Of a stretch of DNA of 64,000 bases, positions 22,062 through 32,900 are shown piece after piece. The stretch comes from Penicillium oxalicum (taxonomy: Eukaryota > Ascomycota > Eurotiomycetes > Eurotiales > Aspergillaceae), in the NCBI RefSeq assembly GCF_001723175.1, contig NC_064653.1:248001-312000 (forward strand). The letters are read 5' to 3'. The notes beneath the pieces were generated by a model. That model had not been told where the DNA came from. It saw only the letters and a list, made by a program, of their open reading frames with translations, and did no database searches. Every line of letters begins with the position of its first letter. Position 1 is the first letter of the stretch. The translations under genes were made by a program, and so were the position numbers.

Positions 22062-23655
22062 GCTGACAGTAAGATCAAAGCGTGAAAACTAGAAGAGCGA
22101 GAAACGAAGAAAGATTGACAAAGAAACGATTTGAGTAGGTGTGCAATTTCTGGTCAACAGAAATGGAGGCAATGGAGCAAATGACGAAAAGACTGACTTG
22201 AGAAGCGAGGGAATGGCAAAGACAATGACAGAGGTCGCAACGAGGCCGATCTTTATGTACGGCCAGCCGTGAGGGACGATTTCCTTGACAATGGCACGGT
22301 GGTCCCTTGAACCGAGCGATACCCTGGCCGACTGAAGGCGTCTGATTGCGCTAGGCCATCGTCAATTCGGGACAAGCTCAATCAAGCTTCGGGTGGAGCC
22401 TGTTAGTCGAAACATGGGTGGATCCGAGTGGTCAAGAATTACAACAGATCTTCTAGGGGGGGCCTTTAGAGAAGCGTCTGCCTGAAGCCTAGACGCAAGA
22501 TGGCGCCGACCTGGTAGAAATAAGACGCTTGACGTTGTGTCGGCCTCTCCTCGACACGGTACTGTTATTCATGCCCCATTTTCTCCGTCGCATGGGTTCA
22601 AATCGAATTCGATTCCACTGTTGAACCGTGGCAGCTACATTGATGAAACTATCAAATGTCGCCCTCCTCTGTCGACATTCATTTCCCTTGACGTGGTGGC
22701 TTGTTGGTGGGCTCCATCGCTTCGTCAGCTCTGTCCATCCCGTCACGGAGATCTTCATCAGGGTCAGTACGCAAGACCGTCCGCCTAATCTTCTAATGCG
22801 TGGGGCAACGCTCTTACCCTGATTGATTGGAAGACACTGACTCCGTGTCGAATTACTCCGTCGAAAAGACCGAAGGCAGCAGCGTTATAGAGTATAGACG
22901 ATCCTGGATTTTCCCACCAATGATGCTCGACAGGGGATGTTCTCGTCCGCCAAGCACTCGCGAAGGGGCAGTAGTCCGACGGAGAGATGGGGGTTGCCAA
23001 AAAGGTGTCAGCAGCATCCCTGAAGATTCTCCAACACTCAGAGGAGCCGTTTGAATGCGGACCGCTTATTGGGTTCCTGAGTACGACCTGAATGATTTGT
23101 ATCAAGGTATTGTGTGCTTCGTTGTAGATCTCCAACTACCCACCTCTACTGCACTTGCCCGCAGCATTCAGTCTGGGGTACCGTATGCGGCACGGTGGCT
23201 TGACCTCCAATTCCATGACTGCCCTTGGCCTACAGTAAAGTTTGATCTTTAATTTCATTTCCAGGCAGCTAACTTGCAACCGCGTTGATGAAACGGTGGC
23301 CACGGAGATTTCTGGGTTTGATGCGTGCGTCCAGACAAGCTAAAGCAGGTCCCTTTTCCGAAGCCTTCAACTAGAAGGGTCACCCTTTTCATAAACCTGA
23401 ATCATGTGGTCCAAGCCAGTGATGCCATCACATGATTCATCCCGCCCGCTCGGGATCGGGAAAATATCCTGAAACAAGCAATGCCTCCGTCCCGAAACGG
23501 GGTCTGGGAAAAAAGAAAAACAGAATCACAATAATTCCCTTTCCGATGGCTGAGACTCTCCAACCTTCAAGCCACTTCGGCACGTGTTCCATCAATTGTA
23601 CCAAATCCCTCACCTACGATCCACTCCCCCAAGGACCCTGTCAAGTGTGCGCCGG
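22062..23655. other. Intergenic, no gene recognised
   Basis: About 1.6 kb between divergent genes for the polygalacturonase and a methyltransferase. A minus-strand frame of 116 codons at 22785-23135 has no motif I recognise. The ends presumably contain both promoters. Confidence 0.5.
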
Positions 23656-24653
23656 ATGGCCAGCCACCGAACGCACACCAAAACCACCGGCGCCCCGGAC
23701 TATGACAGTCCGCAATTCTGGGATGCCCGTTTCGCAGCCGGCCAAGATGTGGGCGAGTGGTTGAATTCAGGCGAAGCGTTGATCGACACCTTTGTCGCAG
23801 ATCTGGAGGGTCGACGACCATCTTTGTCGGGAGATCATCCACCACGCACCTTGCATCTGGGCCCGGGAGTCTCCATGCTTGGCTTCAAACTACAAGAGAT
23901 TTATCACCAGCGGCGCTGGAAGAGTTGTCACATTCTGGTATGCTTTCCATTGATCCCCAATTCAGCGCTTGGCCCGGGTTTCCATCGCACAAACGAGGAT
24001 ACATCGATTGAATGGATGTACCTTTCCGCCTTGCAAGTCCAACACACCCCCACAGCATGTACATCATGGAACTAGAGATCTAATTTCTCTCCTCATCTGT
24101 CTTTGATTCTTTCTTTTTTGTCTCAAAAAAGAATGTCGATTTTTCCGCCGAGGCTGTACGCCGTGGCTTAGAAGCAGAAAGGAACAAACCGCGCGATCAA
24201 GCCATGACCTGGCACCAGGCAGACTTACTCTCCTGGACCGACATTTCACGCATTTCCCATCTCGGCCCCTTTGACGTGATCGTGGATAAATCTACCAGTG
24301 ACGCCATTGCCACCTCCCCCGATCACTATGTCCCAAGTCCAGCAGAAACAGACTGTGACAACACATCCCCATTGCTGTGTCCCGTCATTCGAGAAACTCT
24401 CTCCACGACCGGGGGAGCAATCAAGGTCTCCCCGGTGGAATTGCTGGCATTGCATCTTGTCCCGATCACTCGACGGGGTTCAACGTGGATTGTGCTGTCC
24501 TATTCGAGTCTCCGATTTGATAATCGTCGCTTGATGGATCGGTATTGGTCCCTGCGCTGCCGGATCCCCATGAAAGCGCCTTCGGGAAATGTGTCCTCTA
24601 CGGCGTATACCCCCGAGGTATTTCATTGGCTTTATGTATTGGAACGACGGTAA
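23656..24653 (+). CDS. Class I SAM-dependent methyltransferase
   Basis: Predicted S-adenosylmethionine-dependent methyltransferase, similar in layout to fungal EFM/METTL-type protein methyltransferases; the substrate is unknown. Two exons (23656-23937 and 24132-24653) encode 267 residues. The start D-Y-D-S-P-Q-F-W-D-A-R-F is the typical lead-in of these enzymes. R-T-L-H-L-G-P-G-V-S-M-L is motif I, N-V-D-F-S (just after the intron) is the acidic end of strand beta-2, and P-F-D-V-I-V-D-K-S-T-S-D is the motif IV/post-IV region. The intron (194 bp) is long for this genome and its acceptor follows an A-run. The ATG at 23656 was chosen because it is the first ATG in frame; an upstream GTG is not a likely start. 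No targeting peptide is obvious. Confidence 0.8.
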
Positions 24654-25114
24654 GGTTGATGTACAAAATGAAATTTGCGTTTTTTTAGTCGTGAACCGCA
24701 GTCTCGCAATGGTGAAGATGAGACCGGCGAGGATGAGGGGGGCCACTTATACCTTTTCCGGTCTAATGAGTGACTAAAAGGCTTAGTTCAGACATGTTGG
24801 AAACTACACTGCACCAGATTTGAAAAAAAAAAAAAAGAAAGAAGTAATCGCAAAAAGAGTTCATTGTCATCTCTCGTCAAATAATCGCAGATAGCACGGG
24901 GAACCATAGGTGGGAGCCTATATACATCGAATCCAGTCAAGCACCGCAAAAAAGACTCGGCAAAGGCTAACAGATCATATGCCCTTCCATATGCGTTCCG
25001 TCGCCGCGGTACATCCAGCGCATCGTCTCTCGCCAAATCAGTTGCAATGTTCACGAATCTCTCCCGCCCACTTTTCCTCGGGGCTAGTCATTTGCTAGAG
25101 CTCTTGCGAGCTGT
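24654..25114. other. Convergent intergenic region
   Basis: About 460 bp between the ends of the methyltransferase and the deuterolysin genes. It contains an A-run near 24822-24842 and no recognisable gene. Confidence 0.5.
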
Positions 25115-26342
25115 TTAGCAGCCAGAGTAGATAGCTGTAAAAATGAGGGTTAGTATCTTGAATGATATGGGGACAGGGGCCGAATCTGTACAAGAGGGGA
25201 AGGTATGACTAACCGTTGGCGAAGAGAGCGTAGCTGTCAGCGTTGTTGACGGCGGCGTTGCTGCTCAGGGCAGTGGCGGCAGCGTAGCCGTAGCCGTTGT
25301 CCTGAGTGCCGGGGCTGTAGACACCGGGGGCGTGGGTGAACTCGTGCAGGGTGGTGGTGGCCTGGTCCTGGGCGTGGCATCGGTTGGTCAGAGCAGGCAG
25401 GTCAGAGTAGTAGATGTCACAGTTGGCGACAATGTTCTGGGAAGGCAGAGTGTAGGCCAAGACGTTGGTGTCACAGTAGCCCAGGGTGTCGGTGCAGTAG
25501 TAGGTGGTGGCGCCGGACGAGGCAGACGAGGCCTCGCGGGCGACAGCATTCAGGCGGGCAGCGACGGTGGAGCGAACCGAGCTGGAGGTGGACTTGAAGT
25601 AAGTCTGGAAGCGGGTGGAAGAGCCAGAGGCAGCCTCCCTGGCAGCAGTAGTGGCCAGAGAAGCAGCGTTGCGGAGAGCAGTCTCCAGGGCACTGCGGCG
25701 GGCTGAGTTGCTGCAGGTCTCGCGAGTGCGCTTAGAGAGGGTCTTGACAGCCTTCTGAACCTTAGCGGCCTTCTCGCCATCAATTTCGATCTTGAGGTCA
25801 TTGGACTTGTAGGGGATGTAGCCGGCGACGGATCCCTCGCGGACCACGGGAACCATGCCGTTGGACCGGAGGGTGACGGCACCGCCGTTAGCGAGGTCGC
25901 TAGTGGTAGCAATGTCGAACTCGTCCTCGAGGGTCTGACCAGCGGCGAGGGTGGTGAGGGACTCGGAGGTGAGACCCTCGGTCTTGAAGCGGCGAAGAAT
26001 ACCCTCAAAGGTGACCTCCTGGTCTATAAAGATGGTTAAAAAAACGAATTAGTCCTGTCTGTTTATAATCATCTCGAGATTTCTGGAATCAGAAACTGGG
26101 CGGGCACACTCACTGTCCTTGTAGACAGCAACCTTCTTGACGGGAGCGCTGTCACGGAAGAAGTTGAGGTGGACAAAAGTGACATCCTCCTTGCCGGTGT
26201 TCTTGACGACAGCCTTGATGCGAGTGTCGCTGATCTGGGTCAGGGTGACGTCCAGAGCATCGGCCTTGCCAGCCTCGACGGGCACAGCACAAGCATACTG
26301 GGCCAAGGCCAAGAGGGTAGTGGTGAGGACGGTGAAACGCAT
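25115..26342 (-). CDS. Deuterolysin (M35 neutral zinc metallopeptidase)
   Basis: Secreted aspzincin metalloprotease with preference for basic proteins. Three exons (26342-26114, 26023-25214, 25134-25115) encode a 352-residue preproprotein; the last exon codes for only six residues and the stop. A signal peptide (about 1-19) and a propeptide end at the Kex2-type site S-K174-R175, leaving a mature enzyme of 177 residues, the classic deuterolysin size. Zinc ligands are H303 and H307 in H-E-F-T-H plus D318 in G-T-Q-D, the aspzincin arrangement. Cysteines for the conserved disulphides are present. A TATA box lies about 130 bp upstream, and a GCCAAG core (minus strand, 26414-26419) fits the pH regulator PacC, though single copies are common by chance. 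A protein resembling only its prodomain is encoded 1.8 kb upstream on the other strand. Confidence 0.95.
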
Positions 26343-28174
26343 CTTGGAAAAGTTGATCTGTTTGAAATGGAAAGTTGGAAAACTTTGGCTCTTTGTCCTT
26401 GACTTGGTCGGTGCTTGGCTGGATGAGGTTCCTGGAAAAGAGATGGTGGACGGGGCAGGATGCTCTGCTTTATAGATTTTCGAGTCTGTGTCCATCGATG
26501 TGTTTCCTGCTCGCCCGCTCCCGCCATACCTTGAAGGAACATCGTGTCTCGGGTGAAGATGAGATCGTCACCGATACTATCTCGACAGAGAAGGTAGCAT
26601 TCCCCGCACCGTTGATAACGATTCATGATCCGCGGAGAGGTTGTGGTAAAGGTTCTCCCGATGGCAATCATCGTCACTGGTCGAGACTTGCAGATTCCGC
26701 TATCTCTGATGAAGATCACTCTGTGAAGAATGACCTTTGTAGGGTCTTGGCCCGGCGGAGGCCCGTTGTCCGACGTGCTCTCCGAGTACTTGGTGAAGCT
26801 AAGCCTGTCTTTTCTCATGAGGGAAATGCTTCATTTGGGCGACGGGGAAGGTGTGTTTCGCTTTGATTGGTGTGATTTTCCTGCCTCTGGCATCTGCACC
26901 TCCGAAGAGCGGCGCTGGCAGCAAGTCACCAGCTTGGATCACGACTACAGACAGCAATCCACATGGGTGACCATTTTGGGTCCAGACTTGTAAATGGCAA
27001 CTTCTCACATGTTGCACCGGATCAATTTTGGATCTTTAGATGAGACGATCGACAGAGGAGCCCGGGGGAGGGGTTTGACTTTTTGCCCTGACTTTCAGGG
27101 ACGACGGAACATTCCTGTGAGTAGTTGAGCACTGTCACGTCCGGTAGTACTGGGCCCGAGGGAACCTCATTGGACAGGCCGTGGGTCTGGAGTCACATAC
27201 TCAGTCTCAGAAAAGCCATTTGTCACCGATTGCCTTCGAGTTATCAAACCGAGGGAAATCGCATCTTGCGAGGAAGCCCATCACCAACCAACCGTCGTGT
27301 GGGGTGCCAAGCCGCCAGCGCCAGGGCCAACTTCGGACTCCGGTGCCAAGATGTGACCCAAGACTTTTAGTCGGTCGGGGGTGTCTTGGTCGTGAAGACT
27401 TGCAGATCCCAACCGTCTGAGTGCACCAGTCCACAGACGAGACCGGGCCCCGCCTCTGCAGTATCTCCAACATCTGCAGTGCCCAATCCGACTCCATCCC
27501 CGGCAGTCTGTCTGATGCAAGTATAGTGCATCATGGGCGCCTGCGGGGATTTACCGACTGATAAGCACTGGTACCGGGTCCCACCAGCGACATCAAGAAG
27601 GGTTGCATGCCATAAGCATGACCGGACGTCCCACGGCGCTTGGTTTGATTGAATTACCAGCCGTGGGAGCAAGCCCGCGTGATAGGGGAGGCAAAGGGAG
27701 GCAGAAGCAGTAAAAGAGCCGTGCAGGCTGTGTCAACATCTCGAGTTCAGTCCTGACTACGACCGTGCAATTCCCGTGGACGACCGACGGCCGAGCTGAA
27801 GATCGCGGGAAAGAATGACCAGTTGGGAAACCCTCCGAGAAGACAAGCGATGCCTTCCACCACAAGAAGCCTGCGGAACGGTCCAGTGCCACCTCCCTAG
27901 AGGCTCGAGACCAAAACGCCTCTGACGATCAAATCCACATTTGGTACTGGAGCGGGGCGAATCTAGGACATAAAGGACCGGCTTGCCCATTGGCACTCGG
28001 TGCCACCCGCGATTCGGCATAGCACATTAACTTCCTACCACCCACCTCAGAATCACGGAGGGAGAGACAGATACACACTTACTTTTGTTTACCCCCTCTC
28101 CGTTCTCCTTGGGAACCACCTTTTTCTGAGAAAAAAAAACAAAAGAGACAAACACGCGCTGAGTCAACCATAAA
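26343..28174. other. Divergent intergenic region
   Basis: About 1.8 kb between the deuterolysin start and the prodomain-like gene. The left end is the deuterolysin promoter. The remainder holds only short frames that match nothing I recognise. Confidence 0.5.
26469..26474 (-). promoter_or_regulatory. TATA box of the deuterolysin gene
   Basis: Minus-strand TATAAA about 130 bp upstream of the deuterolysin ATG. Position and sequence match the other secreted-enzyme promoters in this window. Confidence 0.65.
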
Positions 28175-28654
28175 ATGCAGCCGAGTCTGGGACTTCAGGT
28201 GACCTTGGCTGCGCAGTTACCCACCCTGCAAGCCCAGTCTGCATCGACACTCCCTGTAAAAGTGTCCGTTCACAACACAGGCAGTGACCCGGTGACATTT
28301 CTGAGATGGGGAACGCCCTTTGATCCTCGGGCTGCGGTCTCGGGGGTCTTTGAAGTGCGTGATATCACCGACGGGAGACTCATGCCACTGGATGACCTCA
28401 AAATGGCCCGCAAACTTCCTCCTTCACCTGAAGAGCTGGTGGAAGTGCTCGGAGGGGAGAGTCTCGATAAGATTGTGGAAATTCCCGGCCTGGACTTGCA
28501 AGAAGGTCATGACTATTCCATTGTGTCCAAGGGGATCTGGCATGCCCTGTGGACTACTCCACTGGTCAGCGTGACCGAGTCCCACCTTGCAGACCTGTCG
28601 AGTGCAACTCGCGGTGAGTTTCGGTCTAATGAAGCCCACGTGAAGGCTGAATAG
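28175..28654 (+). CDS. Stand-alone protein resembling a metallopeptidase (M35/Lys-endopeptidase) prodomain
   Basis: Intronless protein of 159 residues without a signal peptide or metal-binding motif. Its layout follows the prodomains of fungal M35-type peptidases: an opening strand L-Q-V-T-L-A-A-Q, then L-P-V-K-V-S-V-H-N-T-G-S-D-P-V-T-F-L-R-W-G-T-P-F-D, a middle section with a short insertion, and a hydrophobic closing region. Compare [12 protein letters not shown] in the neighbouring deuterolysin propeptide. The peptidase domain is absent; the frame stops at 28654 and no HExxH follows downstream. It may be a free-standing prodomain that acts as a chaperone or inhibitor inside the cell, or a relict of a duplicated peptidase gene. 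The relationship is judged by eye and is moderately certain; the function is not known. Confidence 0.65.
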   Translation: MQPSLGLQVTLAAQLPTLQAQSASTLPVKVSVHNTGSDPVTFLRWGTPFDPRAAVSGVFEVRDITDGRLMPLDDLKMARKLPPSPEELVEVLGGESLDKIVEIPGLDLQEGHDYSIVSKGIWHALWTTPLVSVTESHLADLSSATRGEFRSNEAHVKAE

Positions 28655-29649
28655 ATGGAGAACACACCTGTGGAGGTGGGTCGCAGCCGCAGTCGGACGT
28701 GGTGCCGGATCAACTTCAACACGTGATGATCGAGGATCAAGTTCACCGCCGAGAGATGCTCTGTTTGCCCGAGAGATGTCCGTTTATGAGGGATGATGTA
28801 TGAATAGTTTCCATCTTAGTTGTCCGCTTTGAAGAAGTCATGTTATTGTACACCCAGATTTTGGATCGAGTTCAGGCCCAGCACTTTGTATTGAAATTCG
28901 TGAATGTGTTAGCTATTTCTCATGAAATTGTCCGGTCTCGGAGACTTTTCGCCCCACGTTAATGTGGAATGATGGCTCCATTCGACGATCTCTCTACACG
29001 GTCAATAGATTATCGTCACAATTTTGAGCGCGAGGCATTCTCTCGGTGTTCCAGACGCATTTGCGGGGCGGGCGGGCTCGATCCTGCTGGGTTTCCGATA
29101 AAAAAGAGTCTCCGCTCAGCCCCAGCCACCAAAAACGCCACAGATCGGCAGCATTGTGTAGGTTGGCCTGCATTGACTGATCCACACTTCATACTCCACG
29201 GCGGCCTCGCGAGCCGAATTGCGGCGGAGGGTTGACACACATTATGAAGTGTGTCTCATGATAGGCTTTTCCGAAATAATAGGAGGTGCTTTTTTCTTAC
29301 GCTTTGCGACAAGGTAAGGTTTCAATTGTGTCGCAGGATCTTGCTCAAAGAACCTTATCAATGTAGAATGATGAACCGCTCTGTTGCTGGGCAGTTACAG
29401 GTTTATTAAGTCGAACGGAAGCGGCAACAAGATGGGTCTGACGGGCTGATCGCGACCTCGAGCTTTGGGATAAGATTGAGTTTCGCTATGATTTGGATTT
29501 ATCACCATTTCTGATCCCGAATGCAATGGGAAAAATAAACACCTGATACATCCAAGGTGGCAAGTTCAGTTGTAGCACAGGCAACCCTTCCATGTCTTGC
29601 CCCTCAAGGGTGAGTGAGAAATGATCACGCAATGAAAGAAAAAAAATCA
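28655..29649. other. Convergent intergenic region
   Basis: About 1 kb without a recognised gene, between the stops of the prodomain-like gene and the secreted flavin oxidase. Confidence 0.5.
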
Positions 29650-31065
29650 TCAATTTGACCAACTTGAAGTCCAATCTTGTTGCATACGCGAAAGGATCGT
29701 GTCCGTAAAATTCCAAAGCAGACTACTGTCGTGGGTATGCCAAGCAGCTCCGGTCCAGAATGAACGCCGTCGGCCTTGCAGGCCGTACAGTCTCTGATAA
29801 AACCCGTCACGAATCGACTCAGACGAGACACTGAGGGCATAGGGACCGTGATTGGCAAAGGCCGCAAGTTGCAAAGACGAGTTGTCTCGAAGGGCTTTTG
29901 CGCTCTCGGCAACGATCTCAGCTTTCATCTGCTCGACGGTCATGGTTGTGTTACTTCCAAACTTGACACCGGTAAGTAATGACGGTTTCTGTGTTGGACC
30001 CAAGGTGTATATAGCCGGTAGACGGGGGAGGGAATAGACATCGGGATCAGAGCCCCTATTGCATAGAGTCACCCCATAGGCAATCGGACCGCCTCGAAGG
30101 AGCCCAGTCGAGTAATTGATGTATTTGAAAGCAGAAAATAAGGTCTCTTCTTCGCTGTCCAAGTCAAATCCTGTGAGGGTGTCTCTTGTTGGGGGTATGG
30201 TGAAAAGGAATTGTTTGGCCTGGACAACTCTCTCACCGGAAGGGGTGCGCACAATGGCCCGTCCATACGGGCCAGATACGTCACGGGCCATAGACAGAAC
30301 TTTGCTGTTGACGAGGACGCTCTTGGTCTTTTTCAAACGCATTAAAGCCTGATCGTAAATTTCATGGTTGTTTTGTCTTTCCGTGGCCAGAAATCCGGTT
30401 GTCAAACTGCGCAGCATTTGAGGCCCGAAACTCTTCAGGACGTAGAGTGTGGGCAGTTGAAGCATATCCCCAATCCCTTGATCAATGGCCCATATGAACG
30501 GTATCAGGGCAGTGAGGTTGTACAGACGTGCAAACTGCTCAAATGGTCGTTGAAGATCAAGTGGGGCAGGTAAGGGGAAATGATATCCCTCATCGAGATT
30601 TGGAAATCGCTGCAATTGTCTACTCCAGGCTGAGAACATCTCCACATTGGATTGTAAGCGCTCTGAAAGATTGACCGAACGGCCATTTAGGAAATCGTAA
30701 CTCTCCATCGTGGAATTAAAGAACAGTTTTGTCAATGGAATGTCGAAACGCGCGAAGTATTTCCTCACGACCGGCAGATCGTGAAAAGCGATGACTCCAA
30801 GTTCGATTGTGCTGGAGGTATTTGGGTCACAATAAGTGCGTGTATGGCCGCCTAGAGCCTCTTCCCTCTCGATTAGCACGACGCTCCGGTTGAAATCTTC
30901 CTGTAGGCGGATGGCAGCGTAAGTCCCAGTAGCACCGCCACCGATGATTACGACGTCTCGCACTATCGCGTGAGCTGGGCCTGATGAATTCTTTGGCAGG
31001 TGAGCACCAGCATTGCCTATGTGCCACAAAAATATAACGAGCTCGAAAATGAGTATACGAAGCAT
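29650..31065 (-). CDS. Secreted FAD-dependent amine-oxidase-like oxidoreductase
   Basis: Predicted flavin oxidase routed to the secretory pathway; the substrate is unknown. The intronless gene encodes 471 residues. An N-terminal hydrophobic segment (about 3-20) acts as signal peptide. The dinucleotide-binding motif is V-V-I-I-G-G-G-A-T-G-T-Y-A-A, followed by E-R-E-E-A-L-G-G-H-T, the second FAD contact of the amine oxidase/phytoene desaturase group. Several N-x-S/T sequons fit extracellular glycosylation. The beta-cyclopiazonate dehydrogenase/oxidase branch of fungal flavoproteins is the nearest family I can suggest. The start at 31065 was preferred to an in-frame upstream ATG at 31161 because the signal peptide begins there. 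A TTATAA box lies 80 bp upstream. No other secondary-metabolism gene is adjacent. Confidence 0.85.
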   Translation of the reverse strand: MLRILIFELVIFLWHIGNAGAHLPKNSSGPAHAIVRDVVIIGGGATGTYAAIRLQEDFNRSVVLIEREEALGGHTRTYCDPNTSSTIELGVIAFHDLPVVRKYFARFDIPLTKLFFNSTMESYDFLNGRSVNLSERLQSNVEMFSAWSRQLQRFPNLDEGYHFPLPAPLDLQRPFEQFARLYNLTALIPFIWAIDQGIGDMLQLPTLYVLKSFGPQMLRSLTTGFLATERQNNHEIYDQALMRLKKTKSVLVNSKVLSMARDVSGPYGRAIVRTPSGERVVQAKQFLFTIPPTRDTLTGFDLDSEEETLFSAFKYINYSTGLLRGGPIAYGVTLCNRGSDPDVYSLPRLPAIYTLGPTQKPSLLTGVKFGSNTTMTVEQMKAEIVAESAKALRDNSSLQLAAFANHGPYALSVSSESIRDGFYQRLYGLQGRRRSFWTGAAWHTHDSSLLWNFTDTILSRMQQDWTSSWSN

Positions 31066-31791
31066 TGCGTCGAGTCGGTATAGACTTGAGTTGCTAGAAT
31101 GATAATAGCTGATGGGATCGTCCGTAGGGGGAGATGAAAATCTCCTTATAAAACGCCCCAAGGGAACTCAAACTGACCTATAGTTGAGGCGAAAGGACAC
31201 ATTTCTAATCCTTTCGCACAAGACACAAGCTTGAAGCTTGTGAGGCACGTTCGTCTGGAATGGGATGTGGCACAAAACGGCTCGACAGAAGCTCGACGTG
31301 GCGACCTCATCCCGTACAACCCGACAGCATGCACACACCCACGGGCGAGCGAATGGCAAAGGGCGAGGGGTTCCACCAACCGCGGCATATGGGGAGAATT
31401 GAATGTACTCAACGCGTCATGTGTATTCAGGATCCTATATCGAAGCCTAGGAAAAGGAGATTTACTACAACCCCCTTGTGTCAATGCTGTACACTCGCAT
31501 TAGAAGGATTAGAAGAAAGATTAGCGCGCAGAGCCGAAAGAAGAGAAAATATGTGCGATACAATTGCGAAACAGTCAAAATTGATTTCCAAGGCTCTTGG
31601 GCTGTCGAGAGACTTTCAGAGATGCATAGGAGCGACCAATATCCGAGAACTAAGCGCGTGCTATTTACGTGACCGTTTTCAATGCAATTGAGAACACTCA
31701 AAGAGGTATCATCAAGTAAACTGCGACCCACGGCCCCGTCATTCGGGACATGATCCTTACCTCGCAATATCTGGTGAGAGCCCTCAAAACT
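31066..31791. other. Intergenic, with a perfect inverted repeat
   Basis: About 730 bp holding the flavin oxidase promoter (TTATAA at 31146-31151) and the 3' flank of the glutamic peptidase gene. A perfect 9-bp inverted repeat lies at 31224-31242. No gene is recognised. Confidence 0.5.
31224..31242. repeat. Perfect inverted repeat, 9-bp arms, 1-nt centre
   Basis: CACAAGCTT, one G, then AAGCTTGTG. It lies about 160 bp upstream of the flavin oxidase ATG. It could be a dimeric regulator site or chance; no matching second copy was noticed. Confidence 0.8.
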
Positions 31792-32607
31792 CTAAACGTA
31801 GCTGACAGTCACGCTGCTAGAGCCAAAAGAGCTGGAAGTGAGAACCTGGTTGCTTTGCTTGATATCGATCAAAGTAGCACCAGAGGGACCAACGGTCGAG
31901 CCACCATCCGTTGCATAAGCATTGGTGAACTTGACAGTGCCAAAGTTGGCGAAAGGAACGAGGGAGCTGCCGGATTCAAAGTCCTCGACGATCCACTCGG
32001 CGTTGTATTCGCAAAGGTCGCCATCCACGCCGCCATTGAAGGTGTGCGTGACGGACTGGCCGTTGGAAAGATTCTGAATGGTGGCAGTACCGGTGGTGGT
32101 GGAGGAGGCATCCACAGTCACCTTAATCACATCGCCGGCTGAGATGCTGATGCTGTTGAAGTTGTACGCATAGTCGGGGTACCACTCATACCAGGCATCG
32201 TACGAGACGGAGCCGCCCTGCACGCAGAAATCGACTCCAGTCTGTAAGATCGCCGAGCCACAGGTGTCTCCATCAATGCCCACCCAGGCGGATGCACAGT
32301 ATTGAGTGTTGGATGAGGCCTTGGACGGTGCCTTGGGGGTCGGAACGGTGAACTCAGCAGTGACTGAGGTGTAGCCACTTCCAATGAGCACGGCGCCTGC
32401 CCAGTTAGAGCTATAAGACTCATGAGAGGTCTTGTTCAAGTGCAGAACTTCGTTTGTATCAGGTTTGTATGGTGGGTGACTGAATCGCTCGTTGGCACGG
32501 GCAATTCGACGAGCCTCATTTCGAGCCTGTCGCTGGGCAGTCAGAGGCGCCGCGAGGGCTGAGCCCACGAGGAACGAAGTAGCCAAAATGCTGGTGGAAA
32601 ATTTCAT
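31792..32607 (-). CDS. Aspergilloglutamic peptidase (G1 family, aspergillopepsin II type)
   Basis: Secreted acid protease that uses a Gln/Glu pair and is insensitive to pepstatin. The intronless gene encodes 271 residues: signal peptide (about 1-20), a basic propeptide (about 21-60, rich in Arg and Ala), then the beta-sandwich catalytic domain beginning near S-Y-S-S-N-W-A-G. Catalytic residues are Q122 in I-L-Q-T-G-V-D-F and E204 in N-A-E-W-I-V-E-D-F. Unlike A. niger aspergillopepsin II, no obvious internal excised peptide splits light and heavy chains, so a single-chain enzyme (as in Penicillium and Talaromyces members) is likely. The ATG at 32607 begins the signal peptide; an upstream in-frame codon adds 18 residues. 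A TATA box is 130 bp upstream. Confidence 0.95.
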   Translation of the reverse strand: MKFSTSILATSFLVGSALAAPLTAQRQARNEARRIARANERFSHPPYKPDTNEVLHLNKTSHESYSSNWAGAVLIGSGYTSVTAEFTVPTPKAPSKASSNTQYCASAWVGIDGDTCGSAILQTGVDFCVQGGSVSYDAWYEWYPDYAYNFNSISISAGDVIKVTVDASSTTTGTATIQNLSNGQSVTHTFNGGVDGDLCEYNAEWIVEDFESGSSLVPFANFGTVKFTNAYATDGGSTVGPSGATLIDIKQSNQVLTSSSFGSSSVTVSYV

Positions 32608-32735
32608 CGTGAAGGTCTGTGTGCTTGTGGACGAATCGAATCGATGTGACACTGGACTCAATGGAGAGATACTGTGAGCGGGGAGGAAGCTGGTATGTCG
32701 TGAATAACACTGGAAGGCAGGGTGTGCTCTTCAGC

Positions 32736-32741
32736 TTTATA
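32736..32741 (-). promoter_or_regulatory. TATA box of the G1 peptidase gene
   Basis: Minus-strand TATAAA about 130 bp upstream of the ATG at 32607. Confidence 0.65.
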
Positions 32742-32879
32742 CCTGGGTGCCCACGGCTCGGATTTTTATCATTGGGATTGAAGTTCAGCCACTTTCCCGA
32801 CAAAAGGAAGCTAAGGTCCGGTATGCATTGTTTCAAGACCTATGCCAAAGAGGAGAGTCATACCCTACGACGCAATATT

Positions 32880-32900
32880 GTGGACCTCCACGAGGTCCAC
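32880..32900. repeat. Perfect inverted repeat, 9-bp arms, 3-nt loop
   Basis: GTGGACCTC, CAC, GAGGTCCAC. It lies 270 bp upstream of the G1 peptidase start and 140 bp upstream of its TATA box. A dimeric activator or repressor site is possible; there is no independent support. Confidence 0.8.

Noticed and set aside
22785..23135. 116-codon minus-strand frame upstream of the methyltransferase
   Set aside because: No recognisable domain or conserved pattern, and nothing in context supports it.
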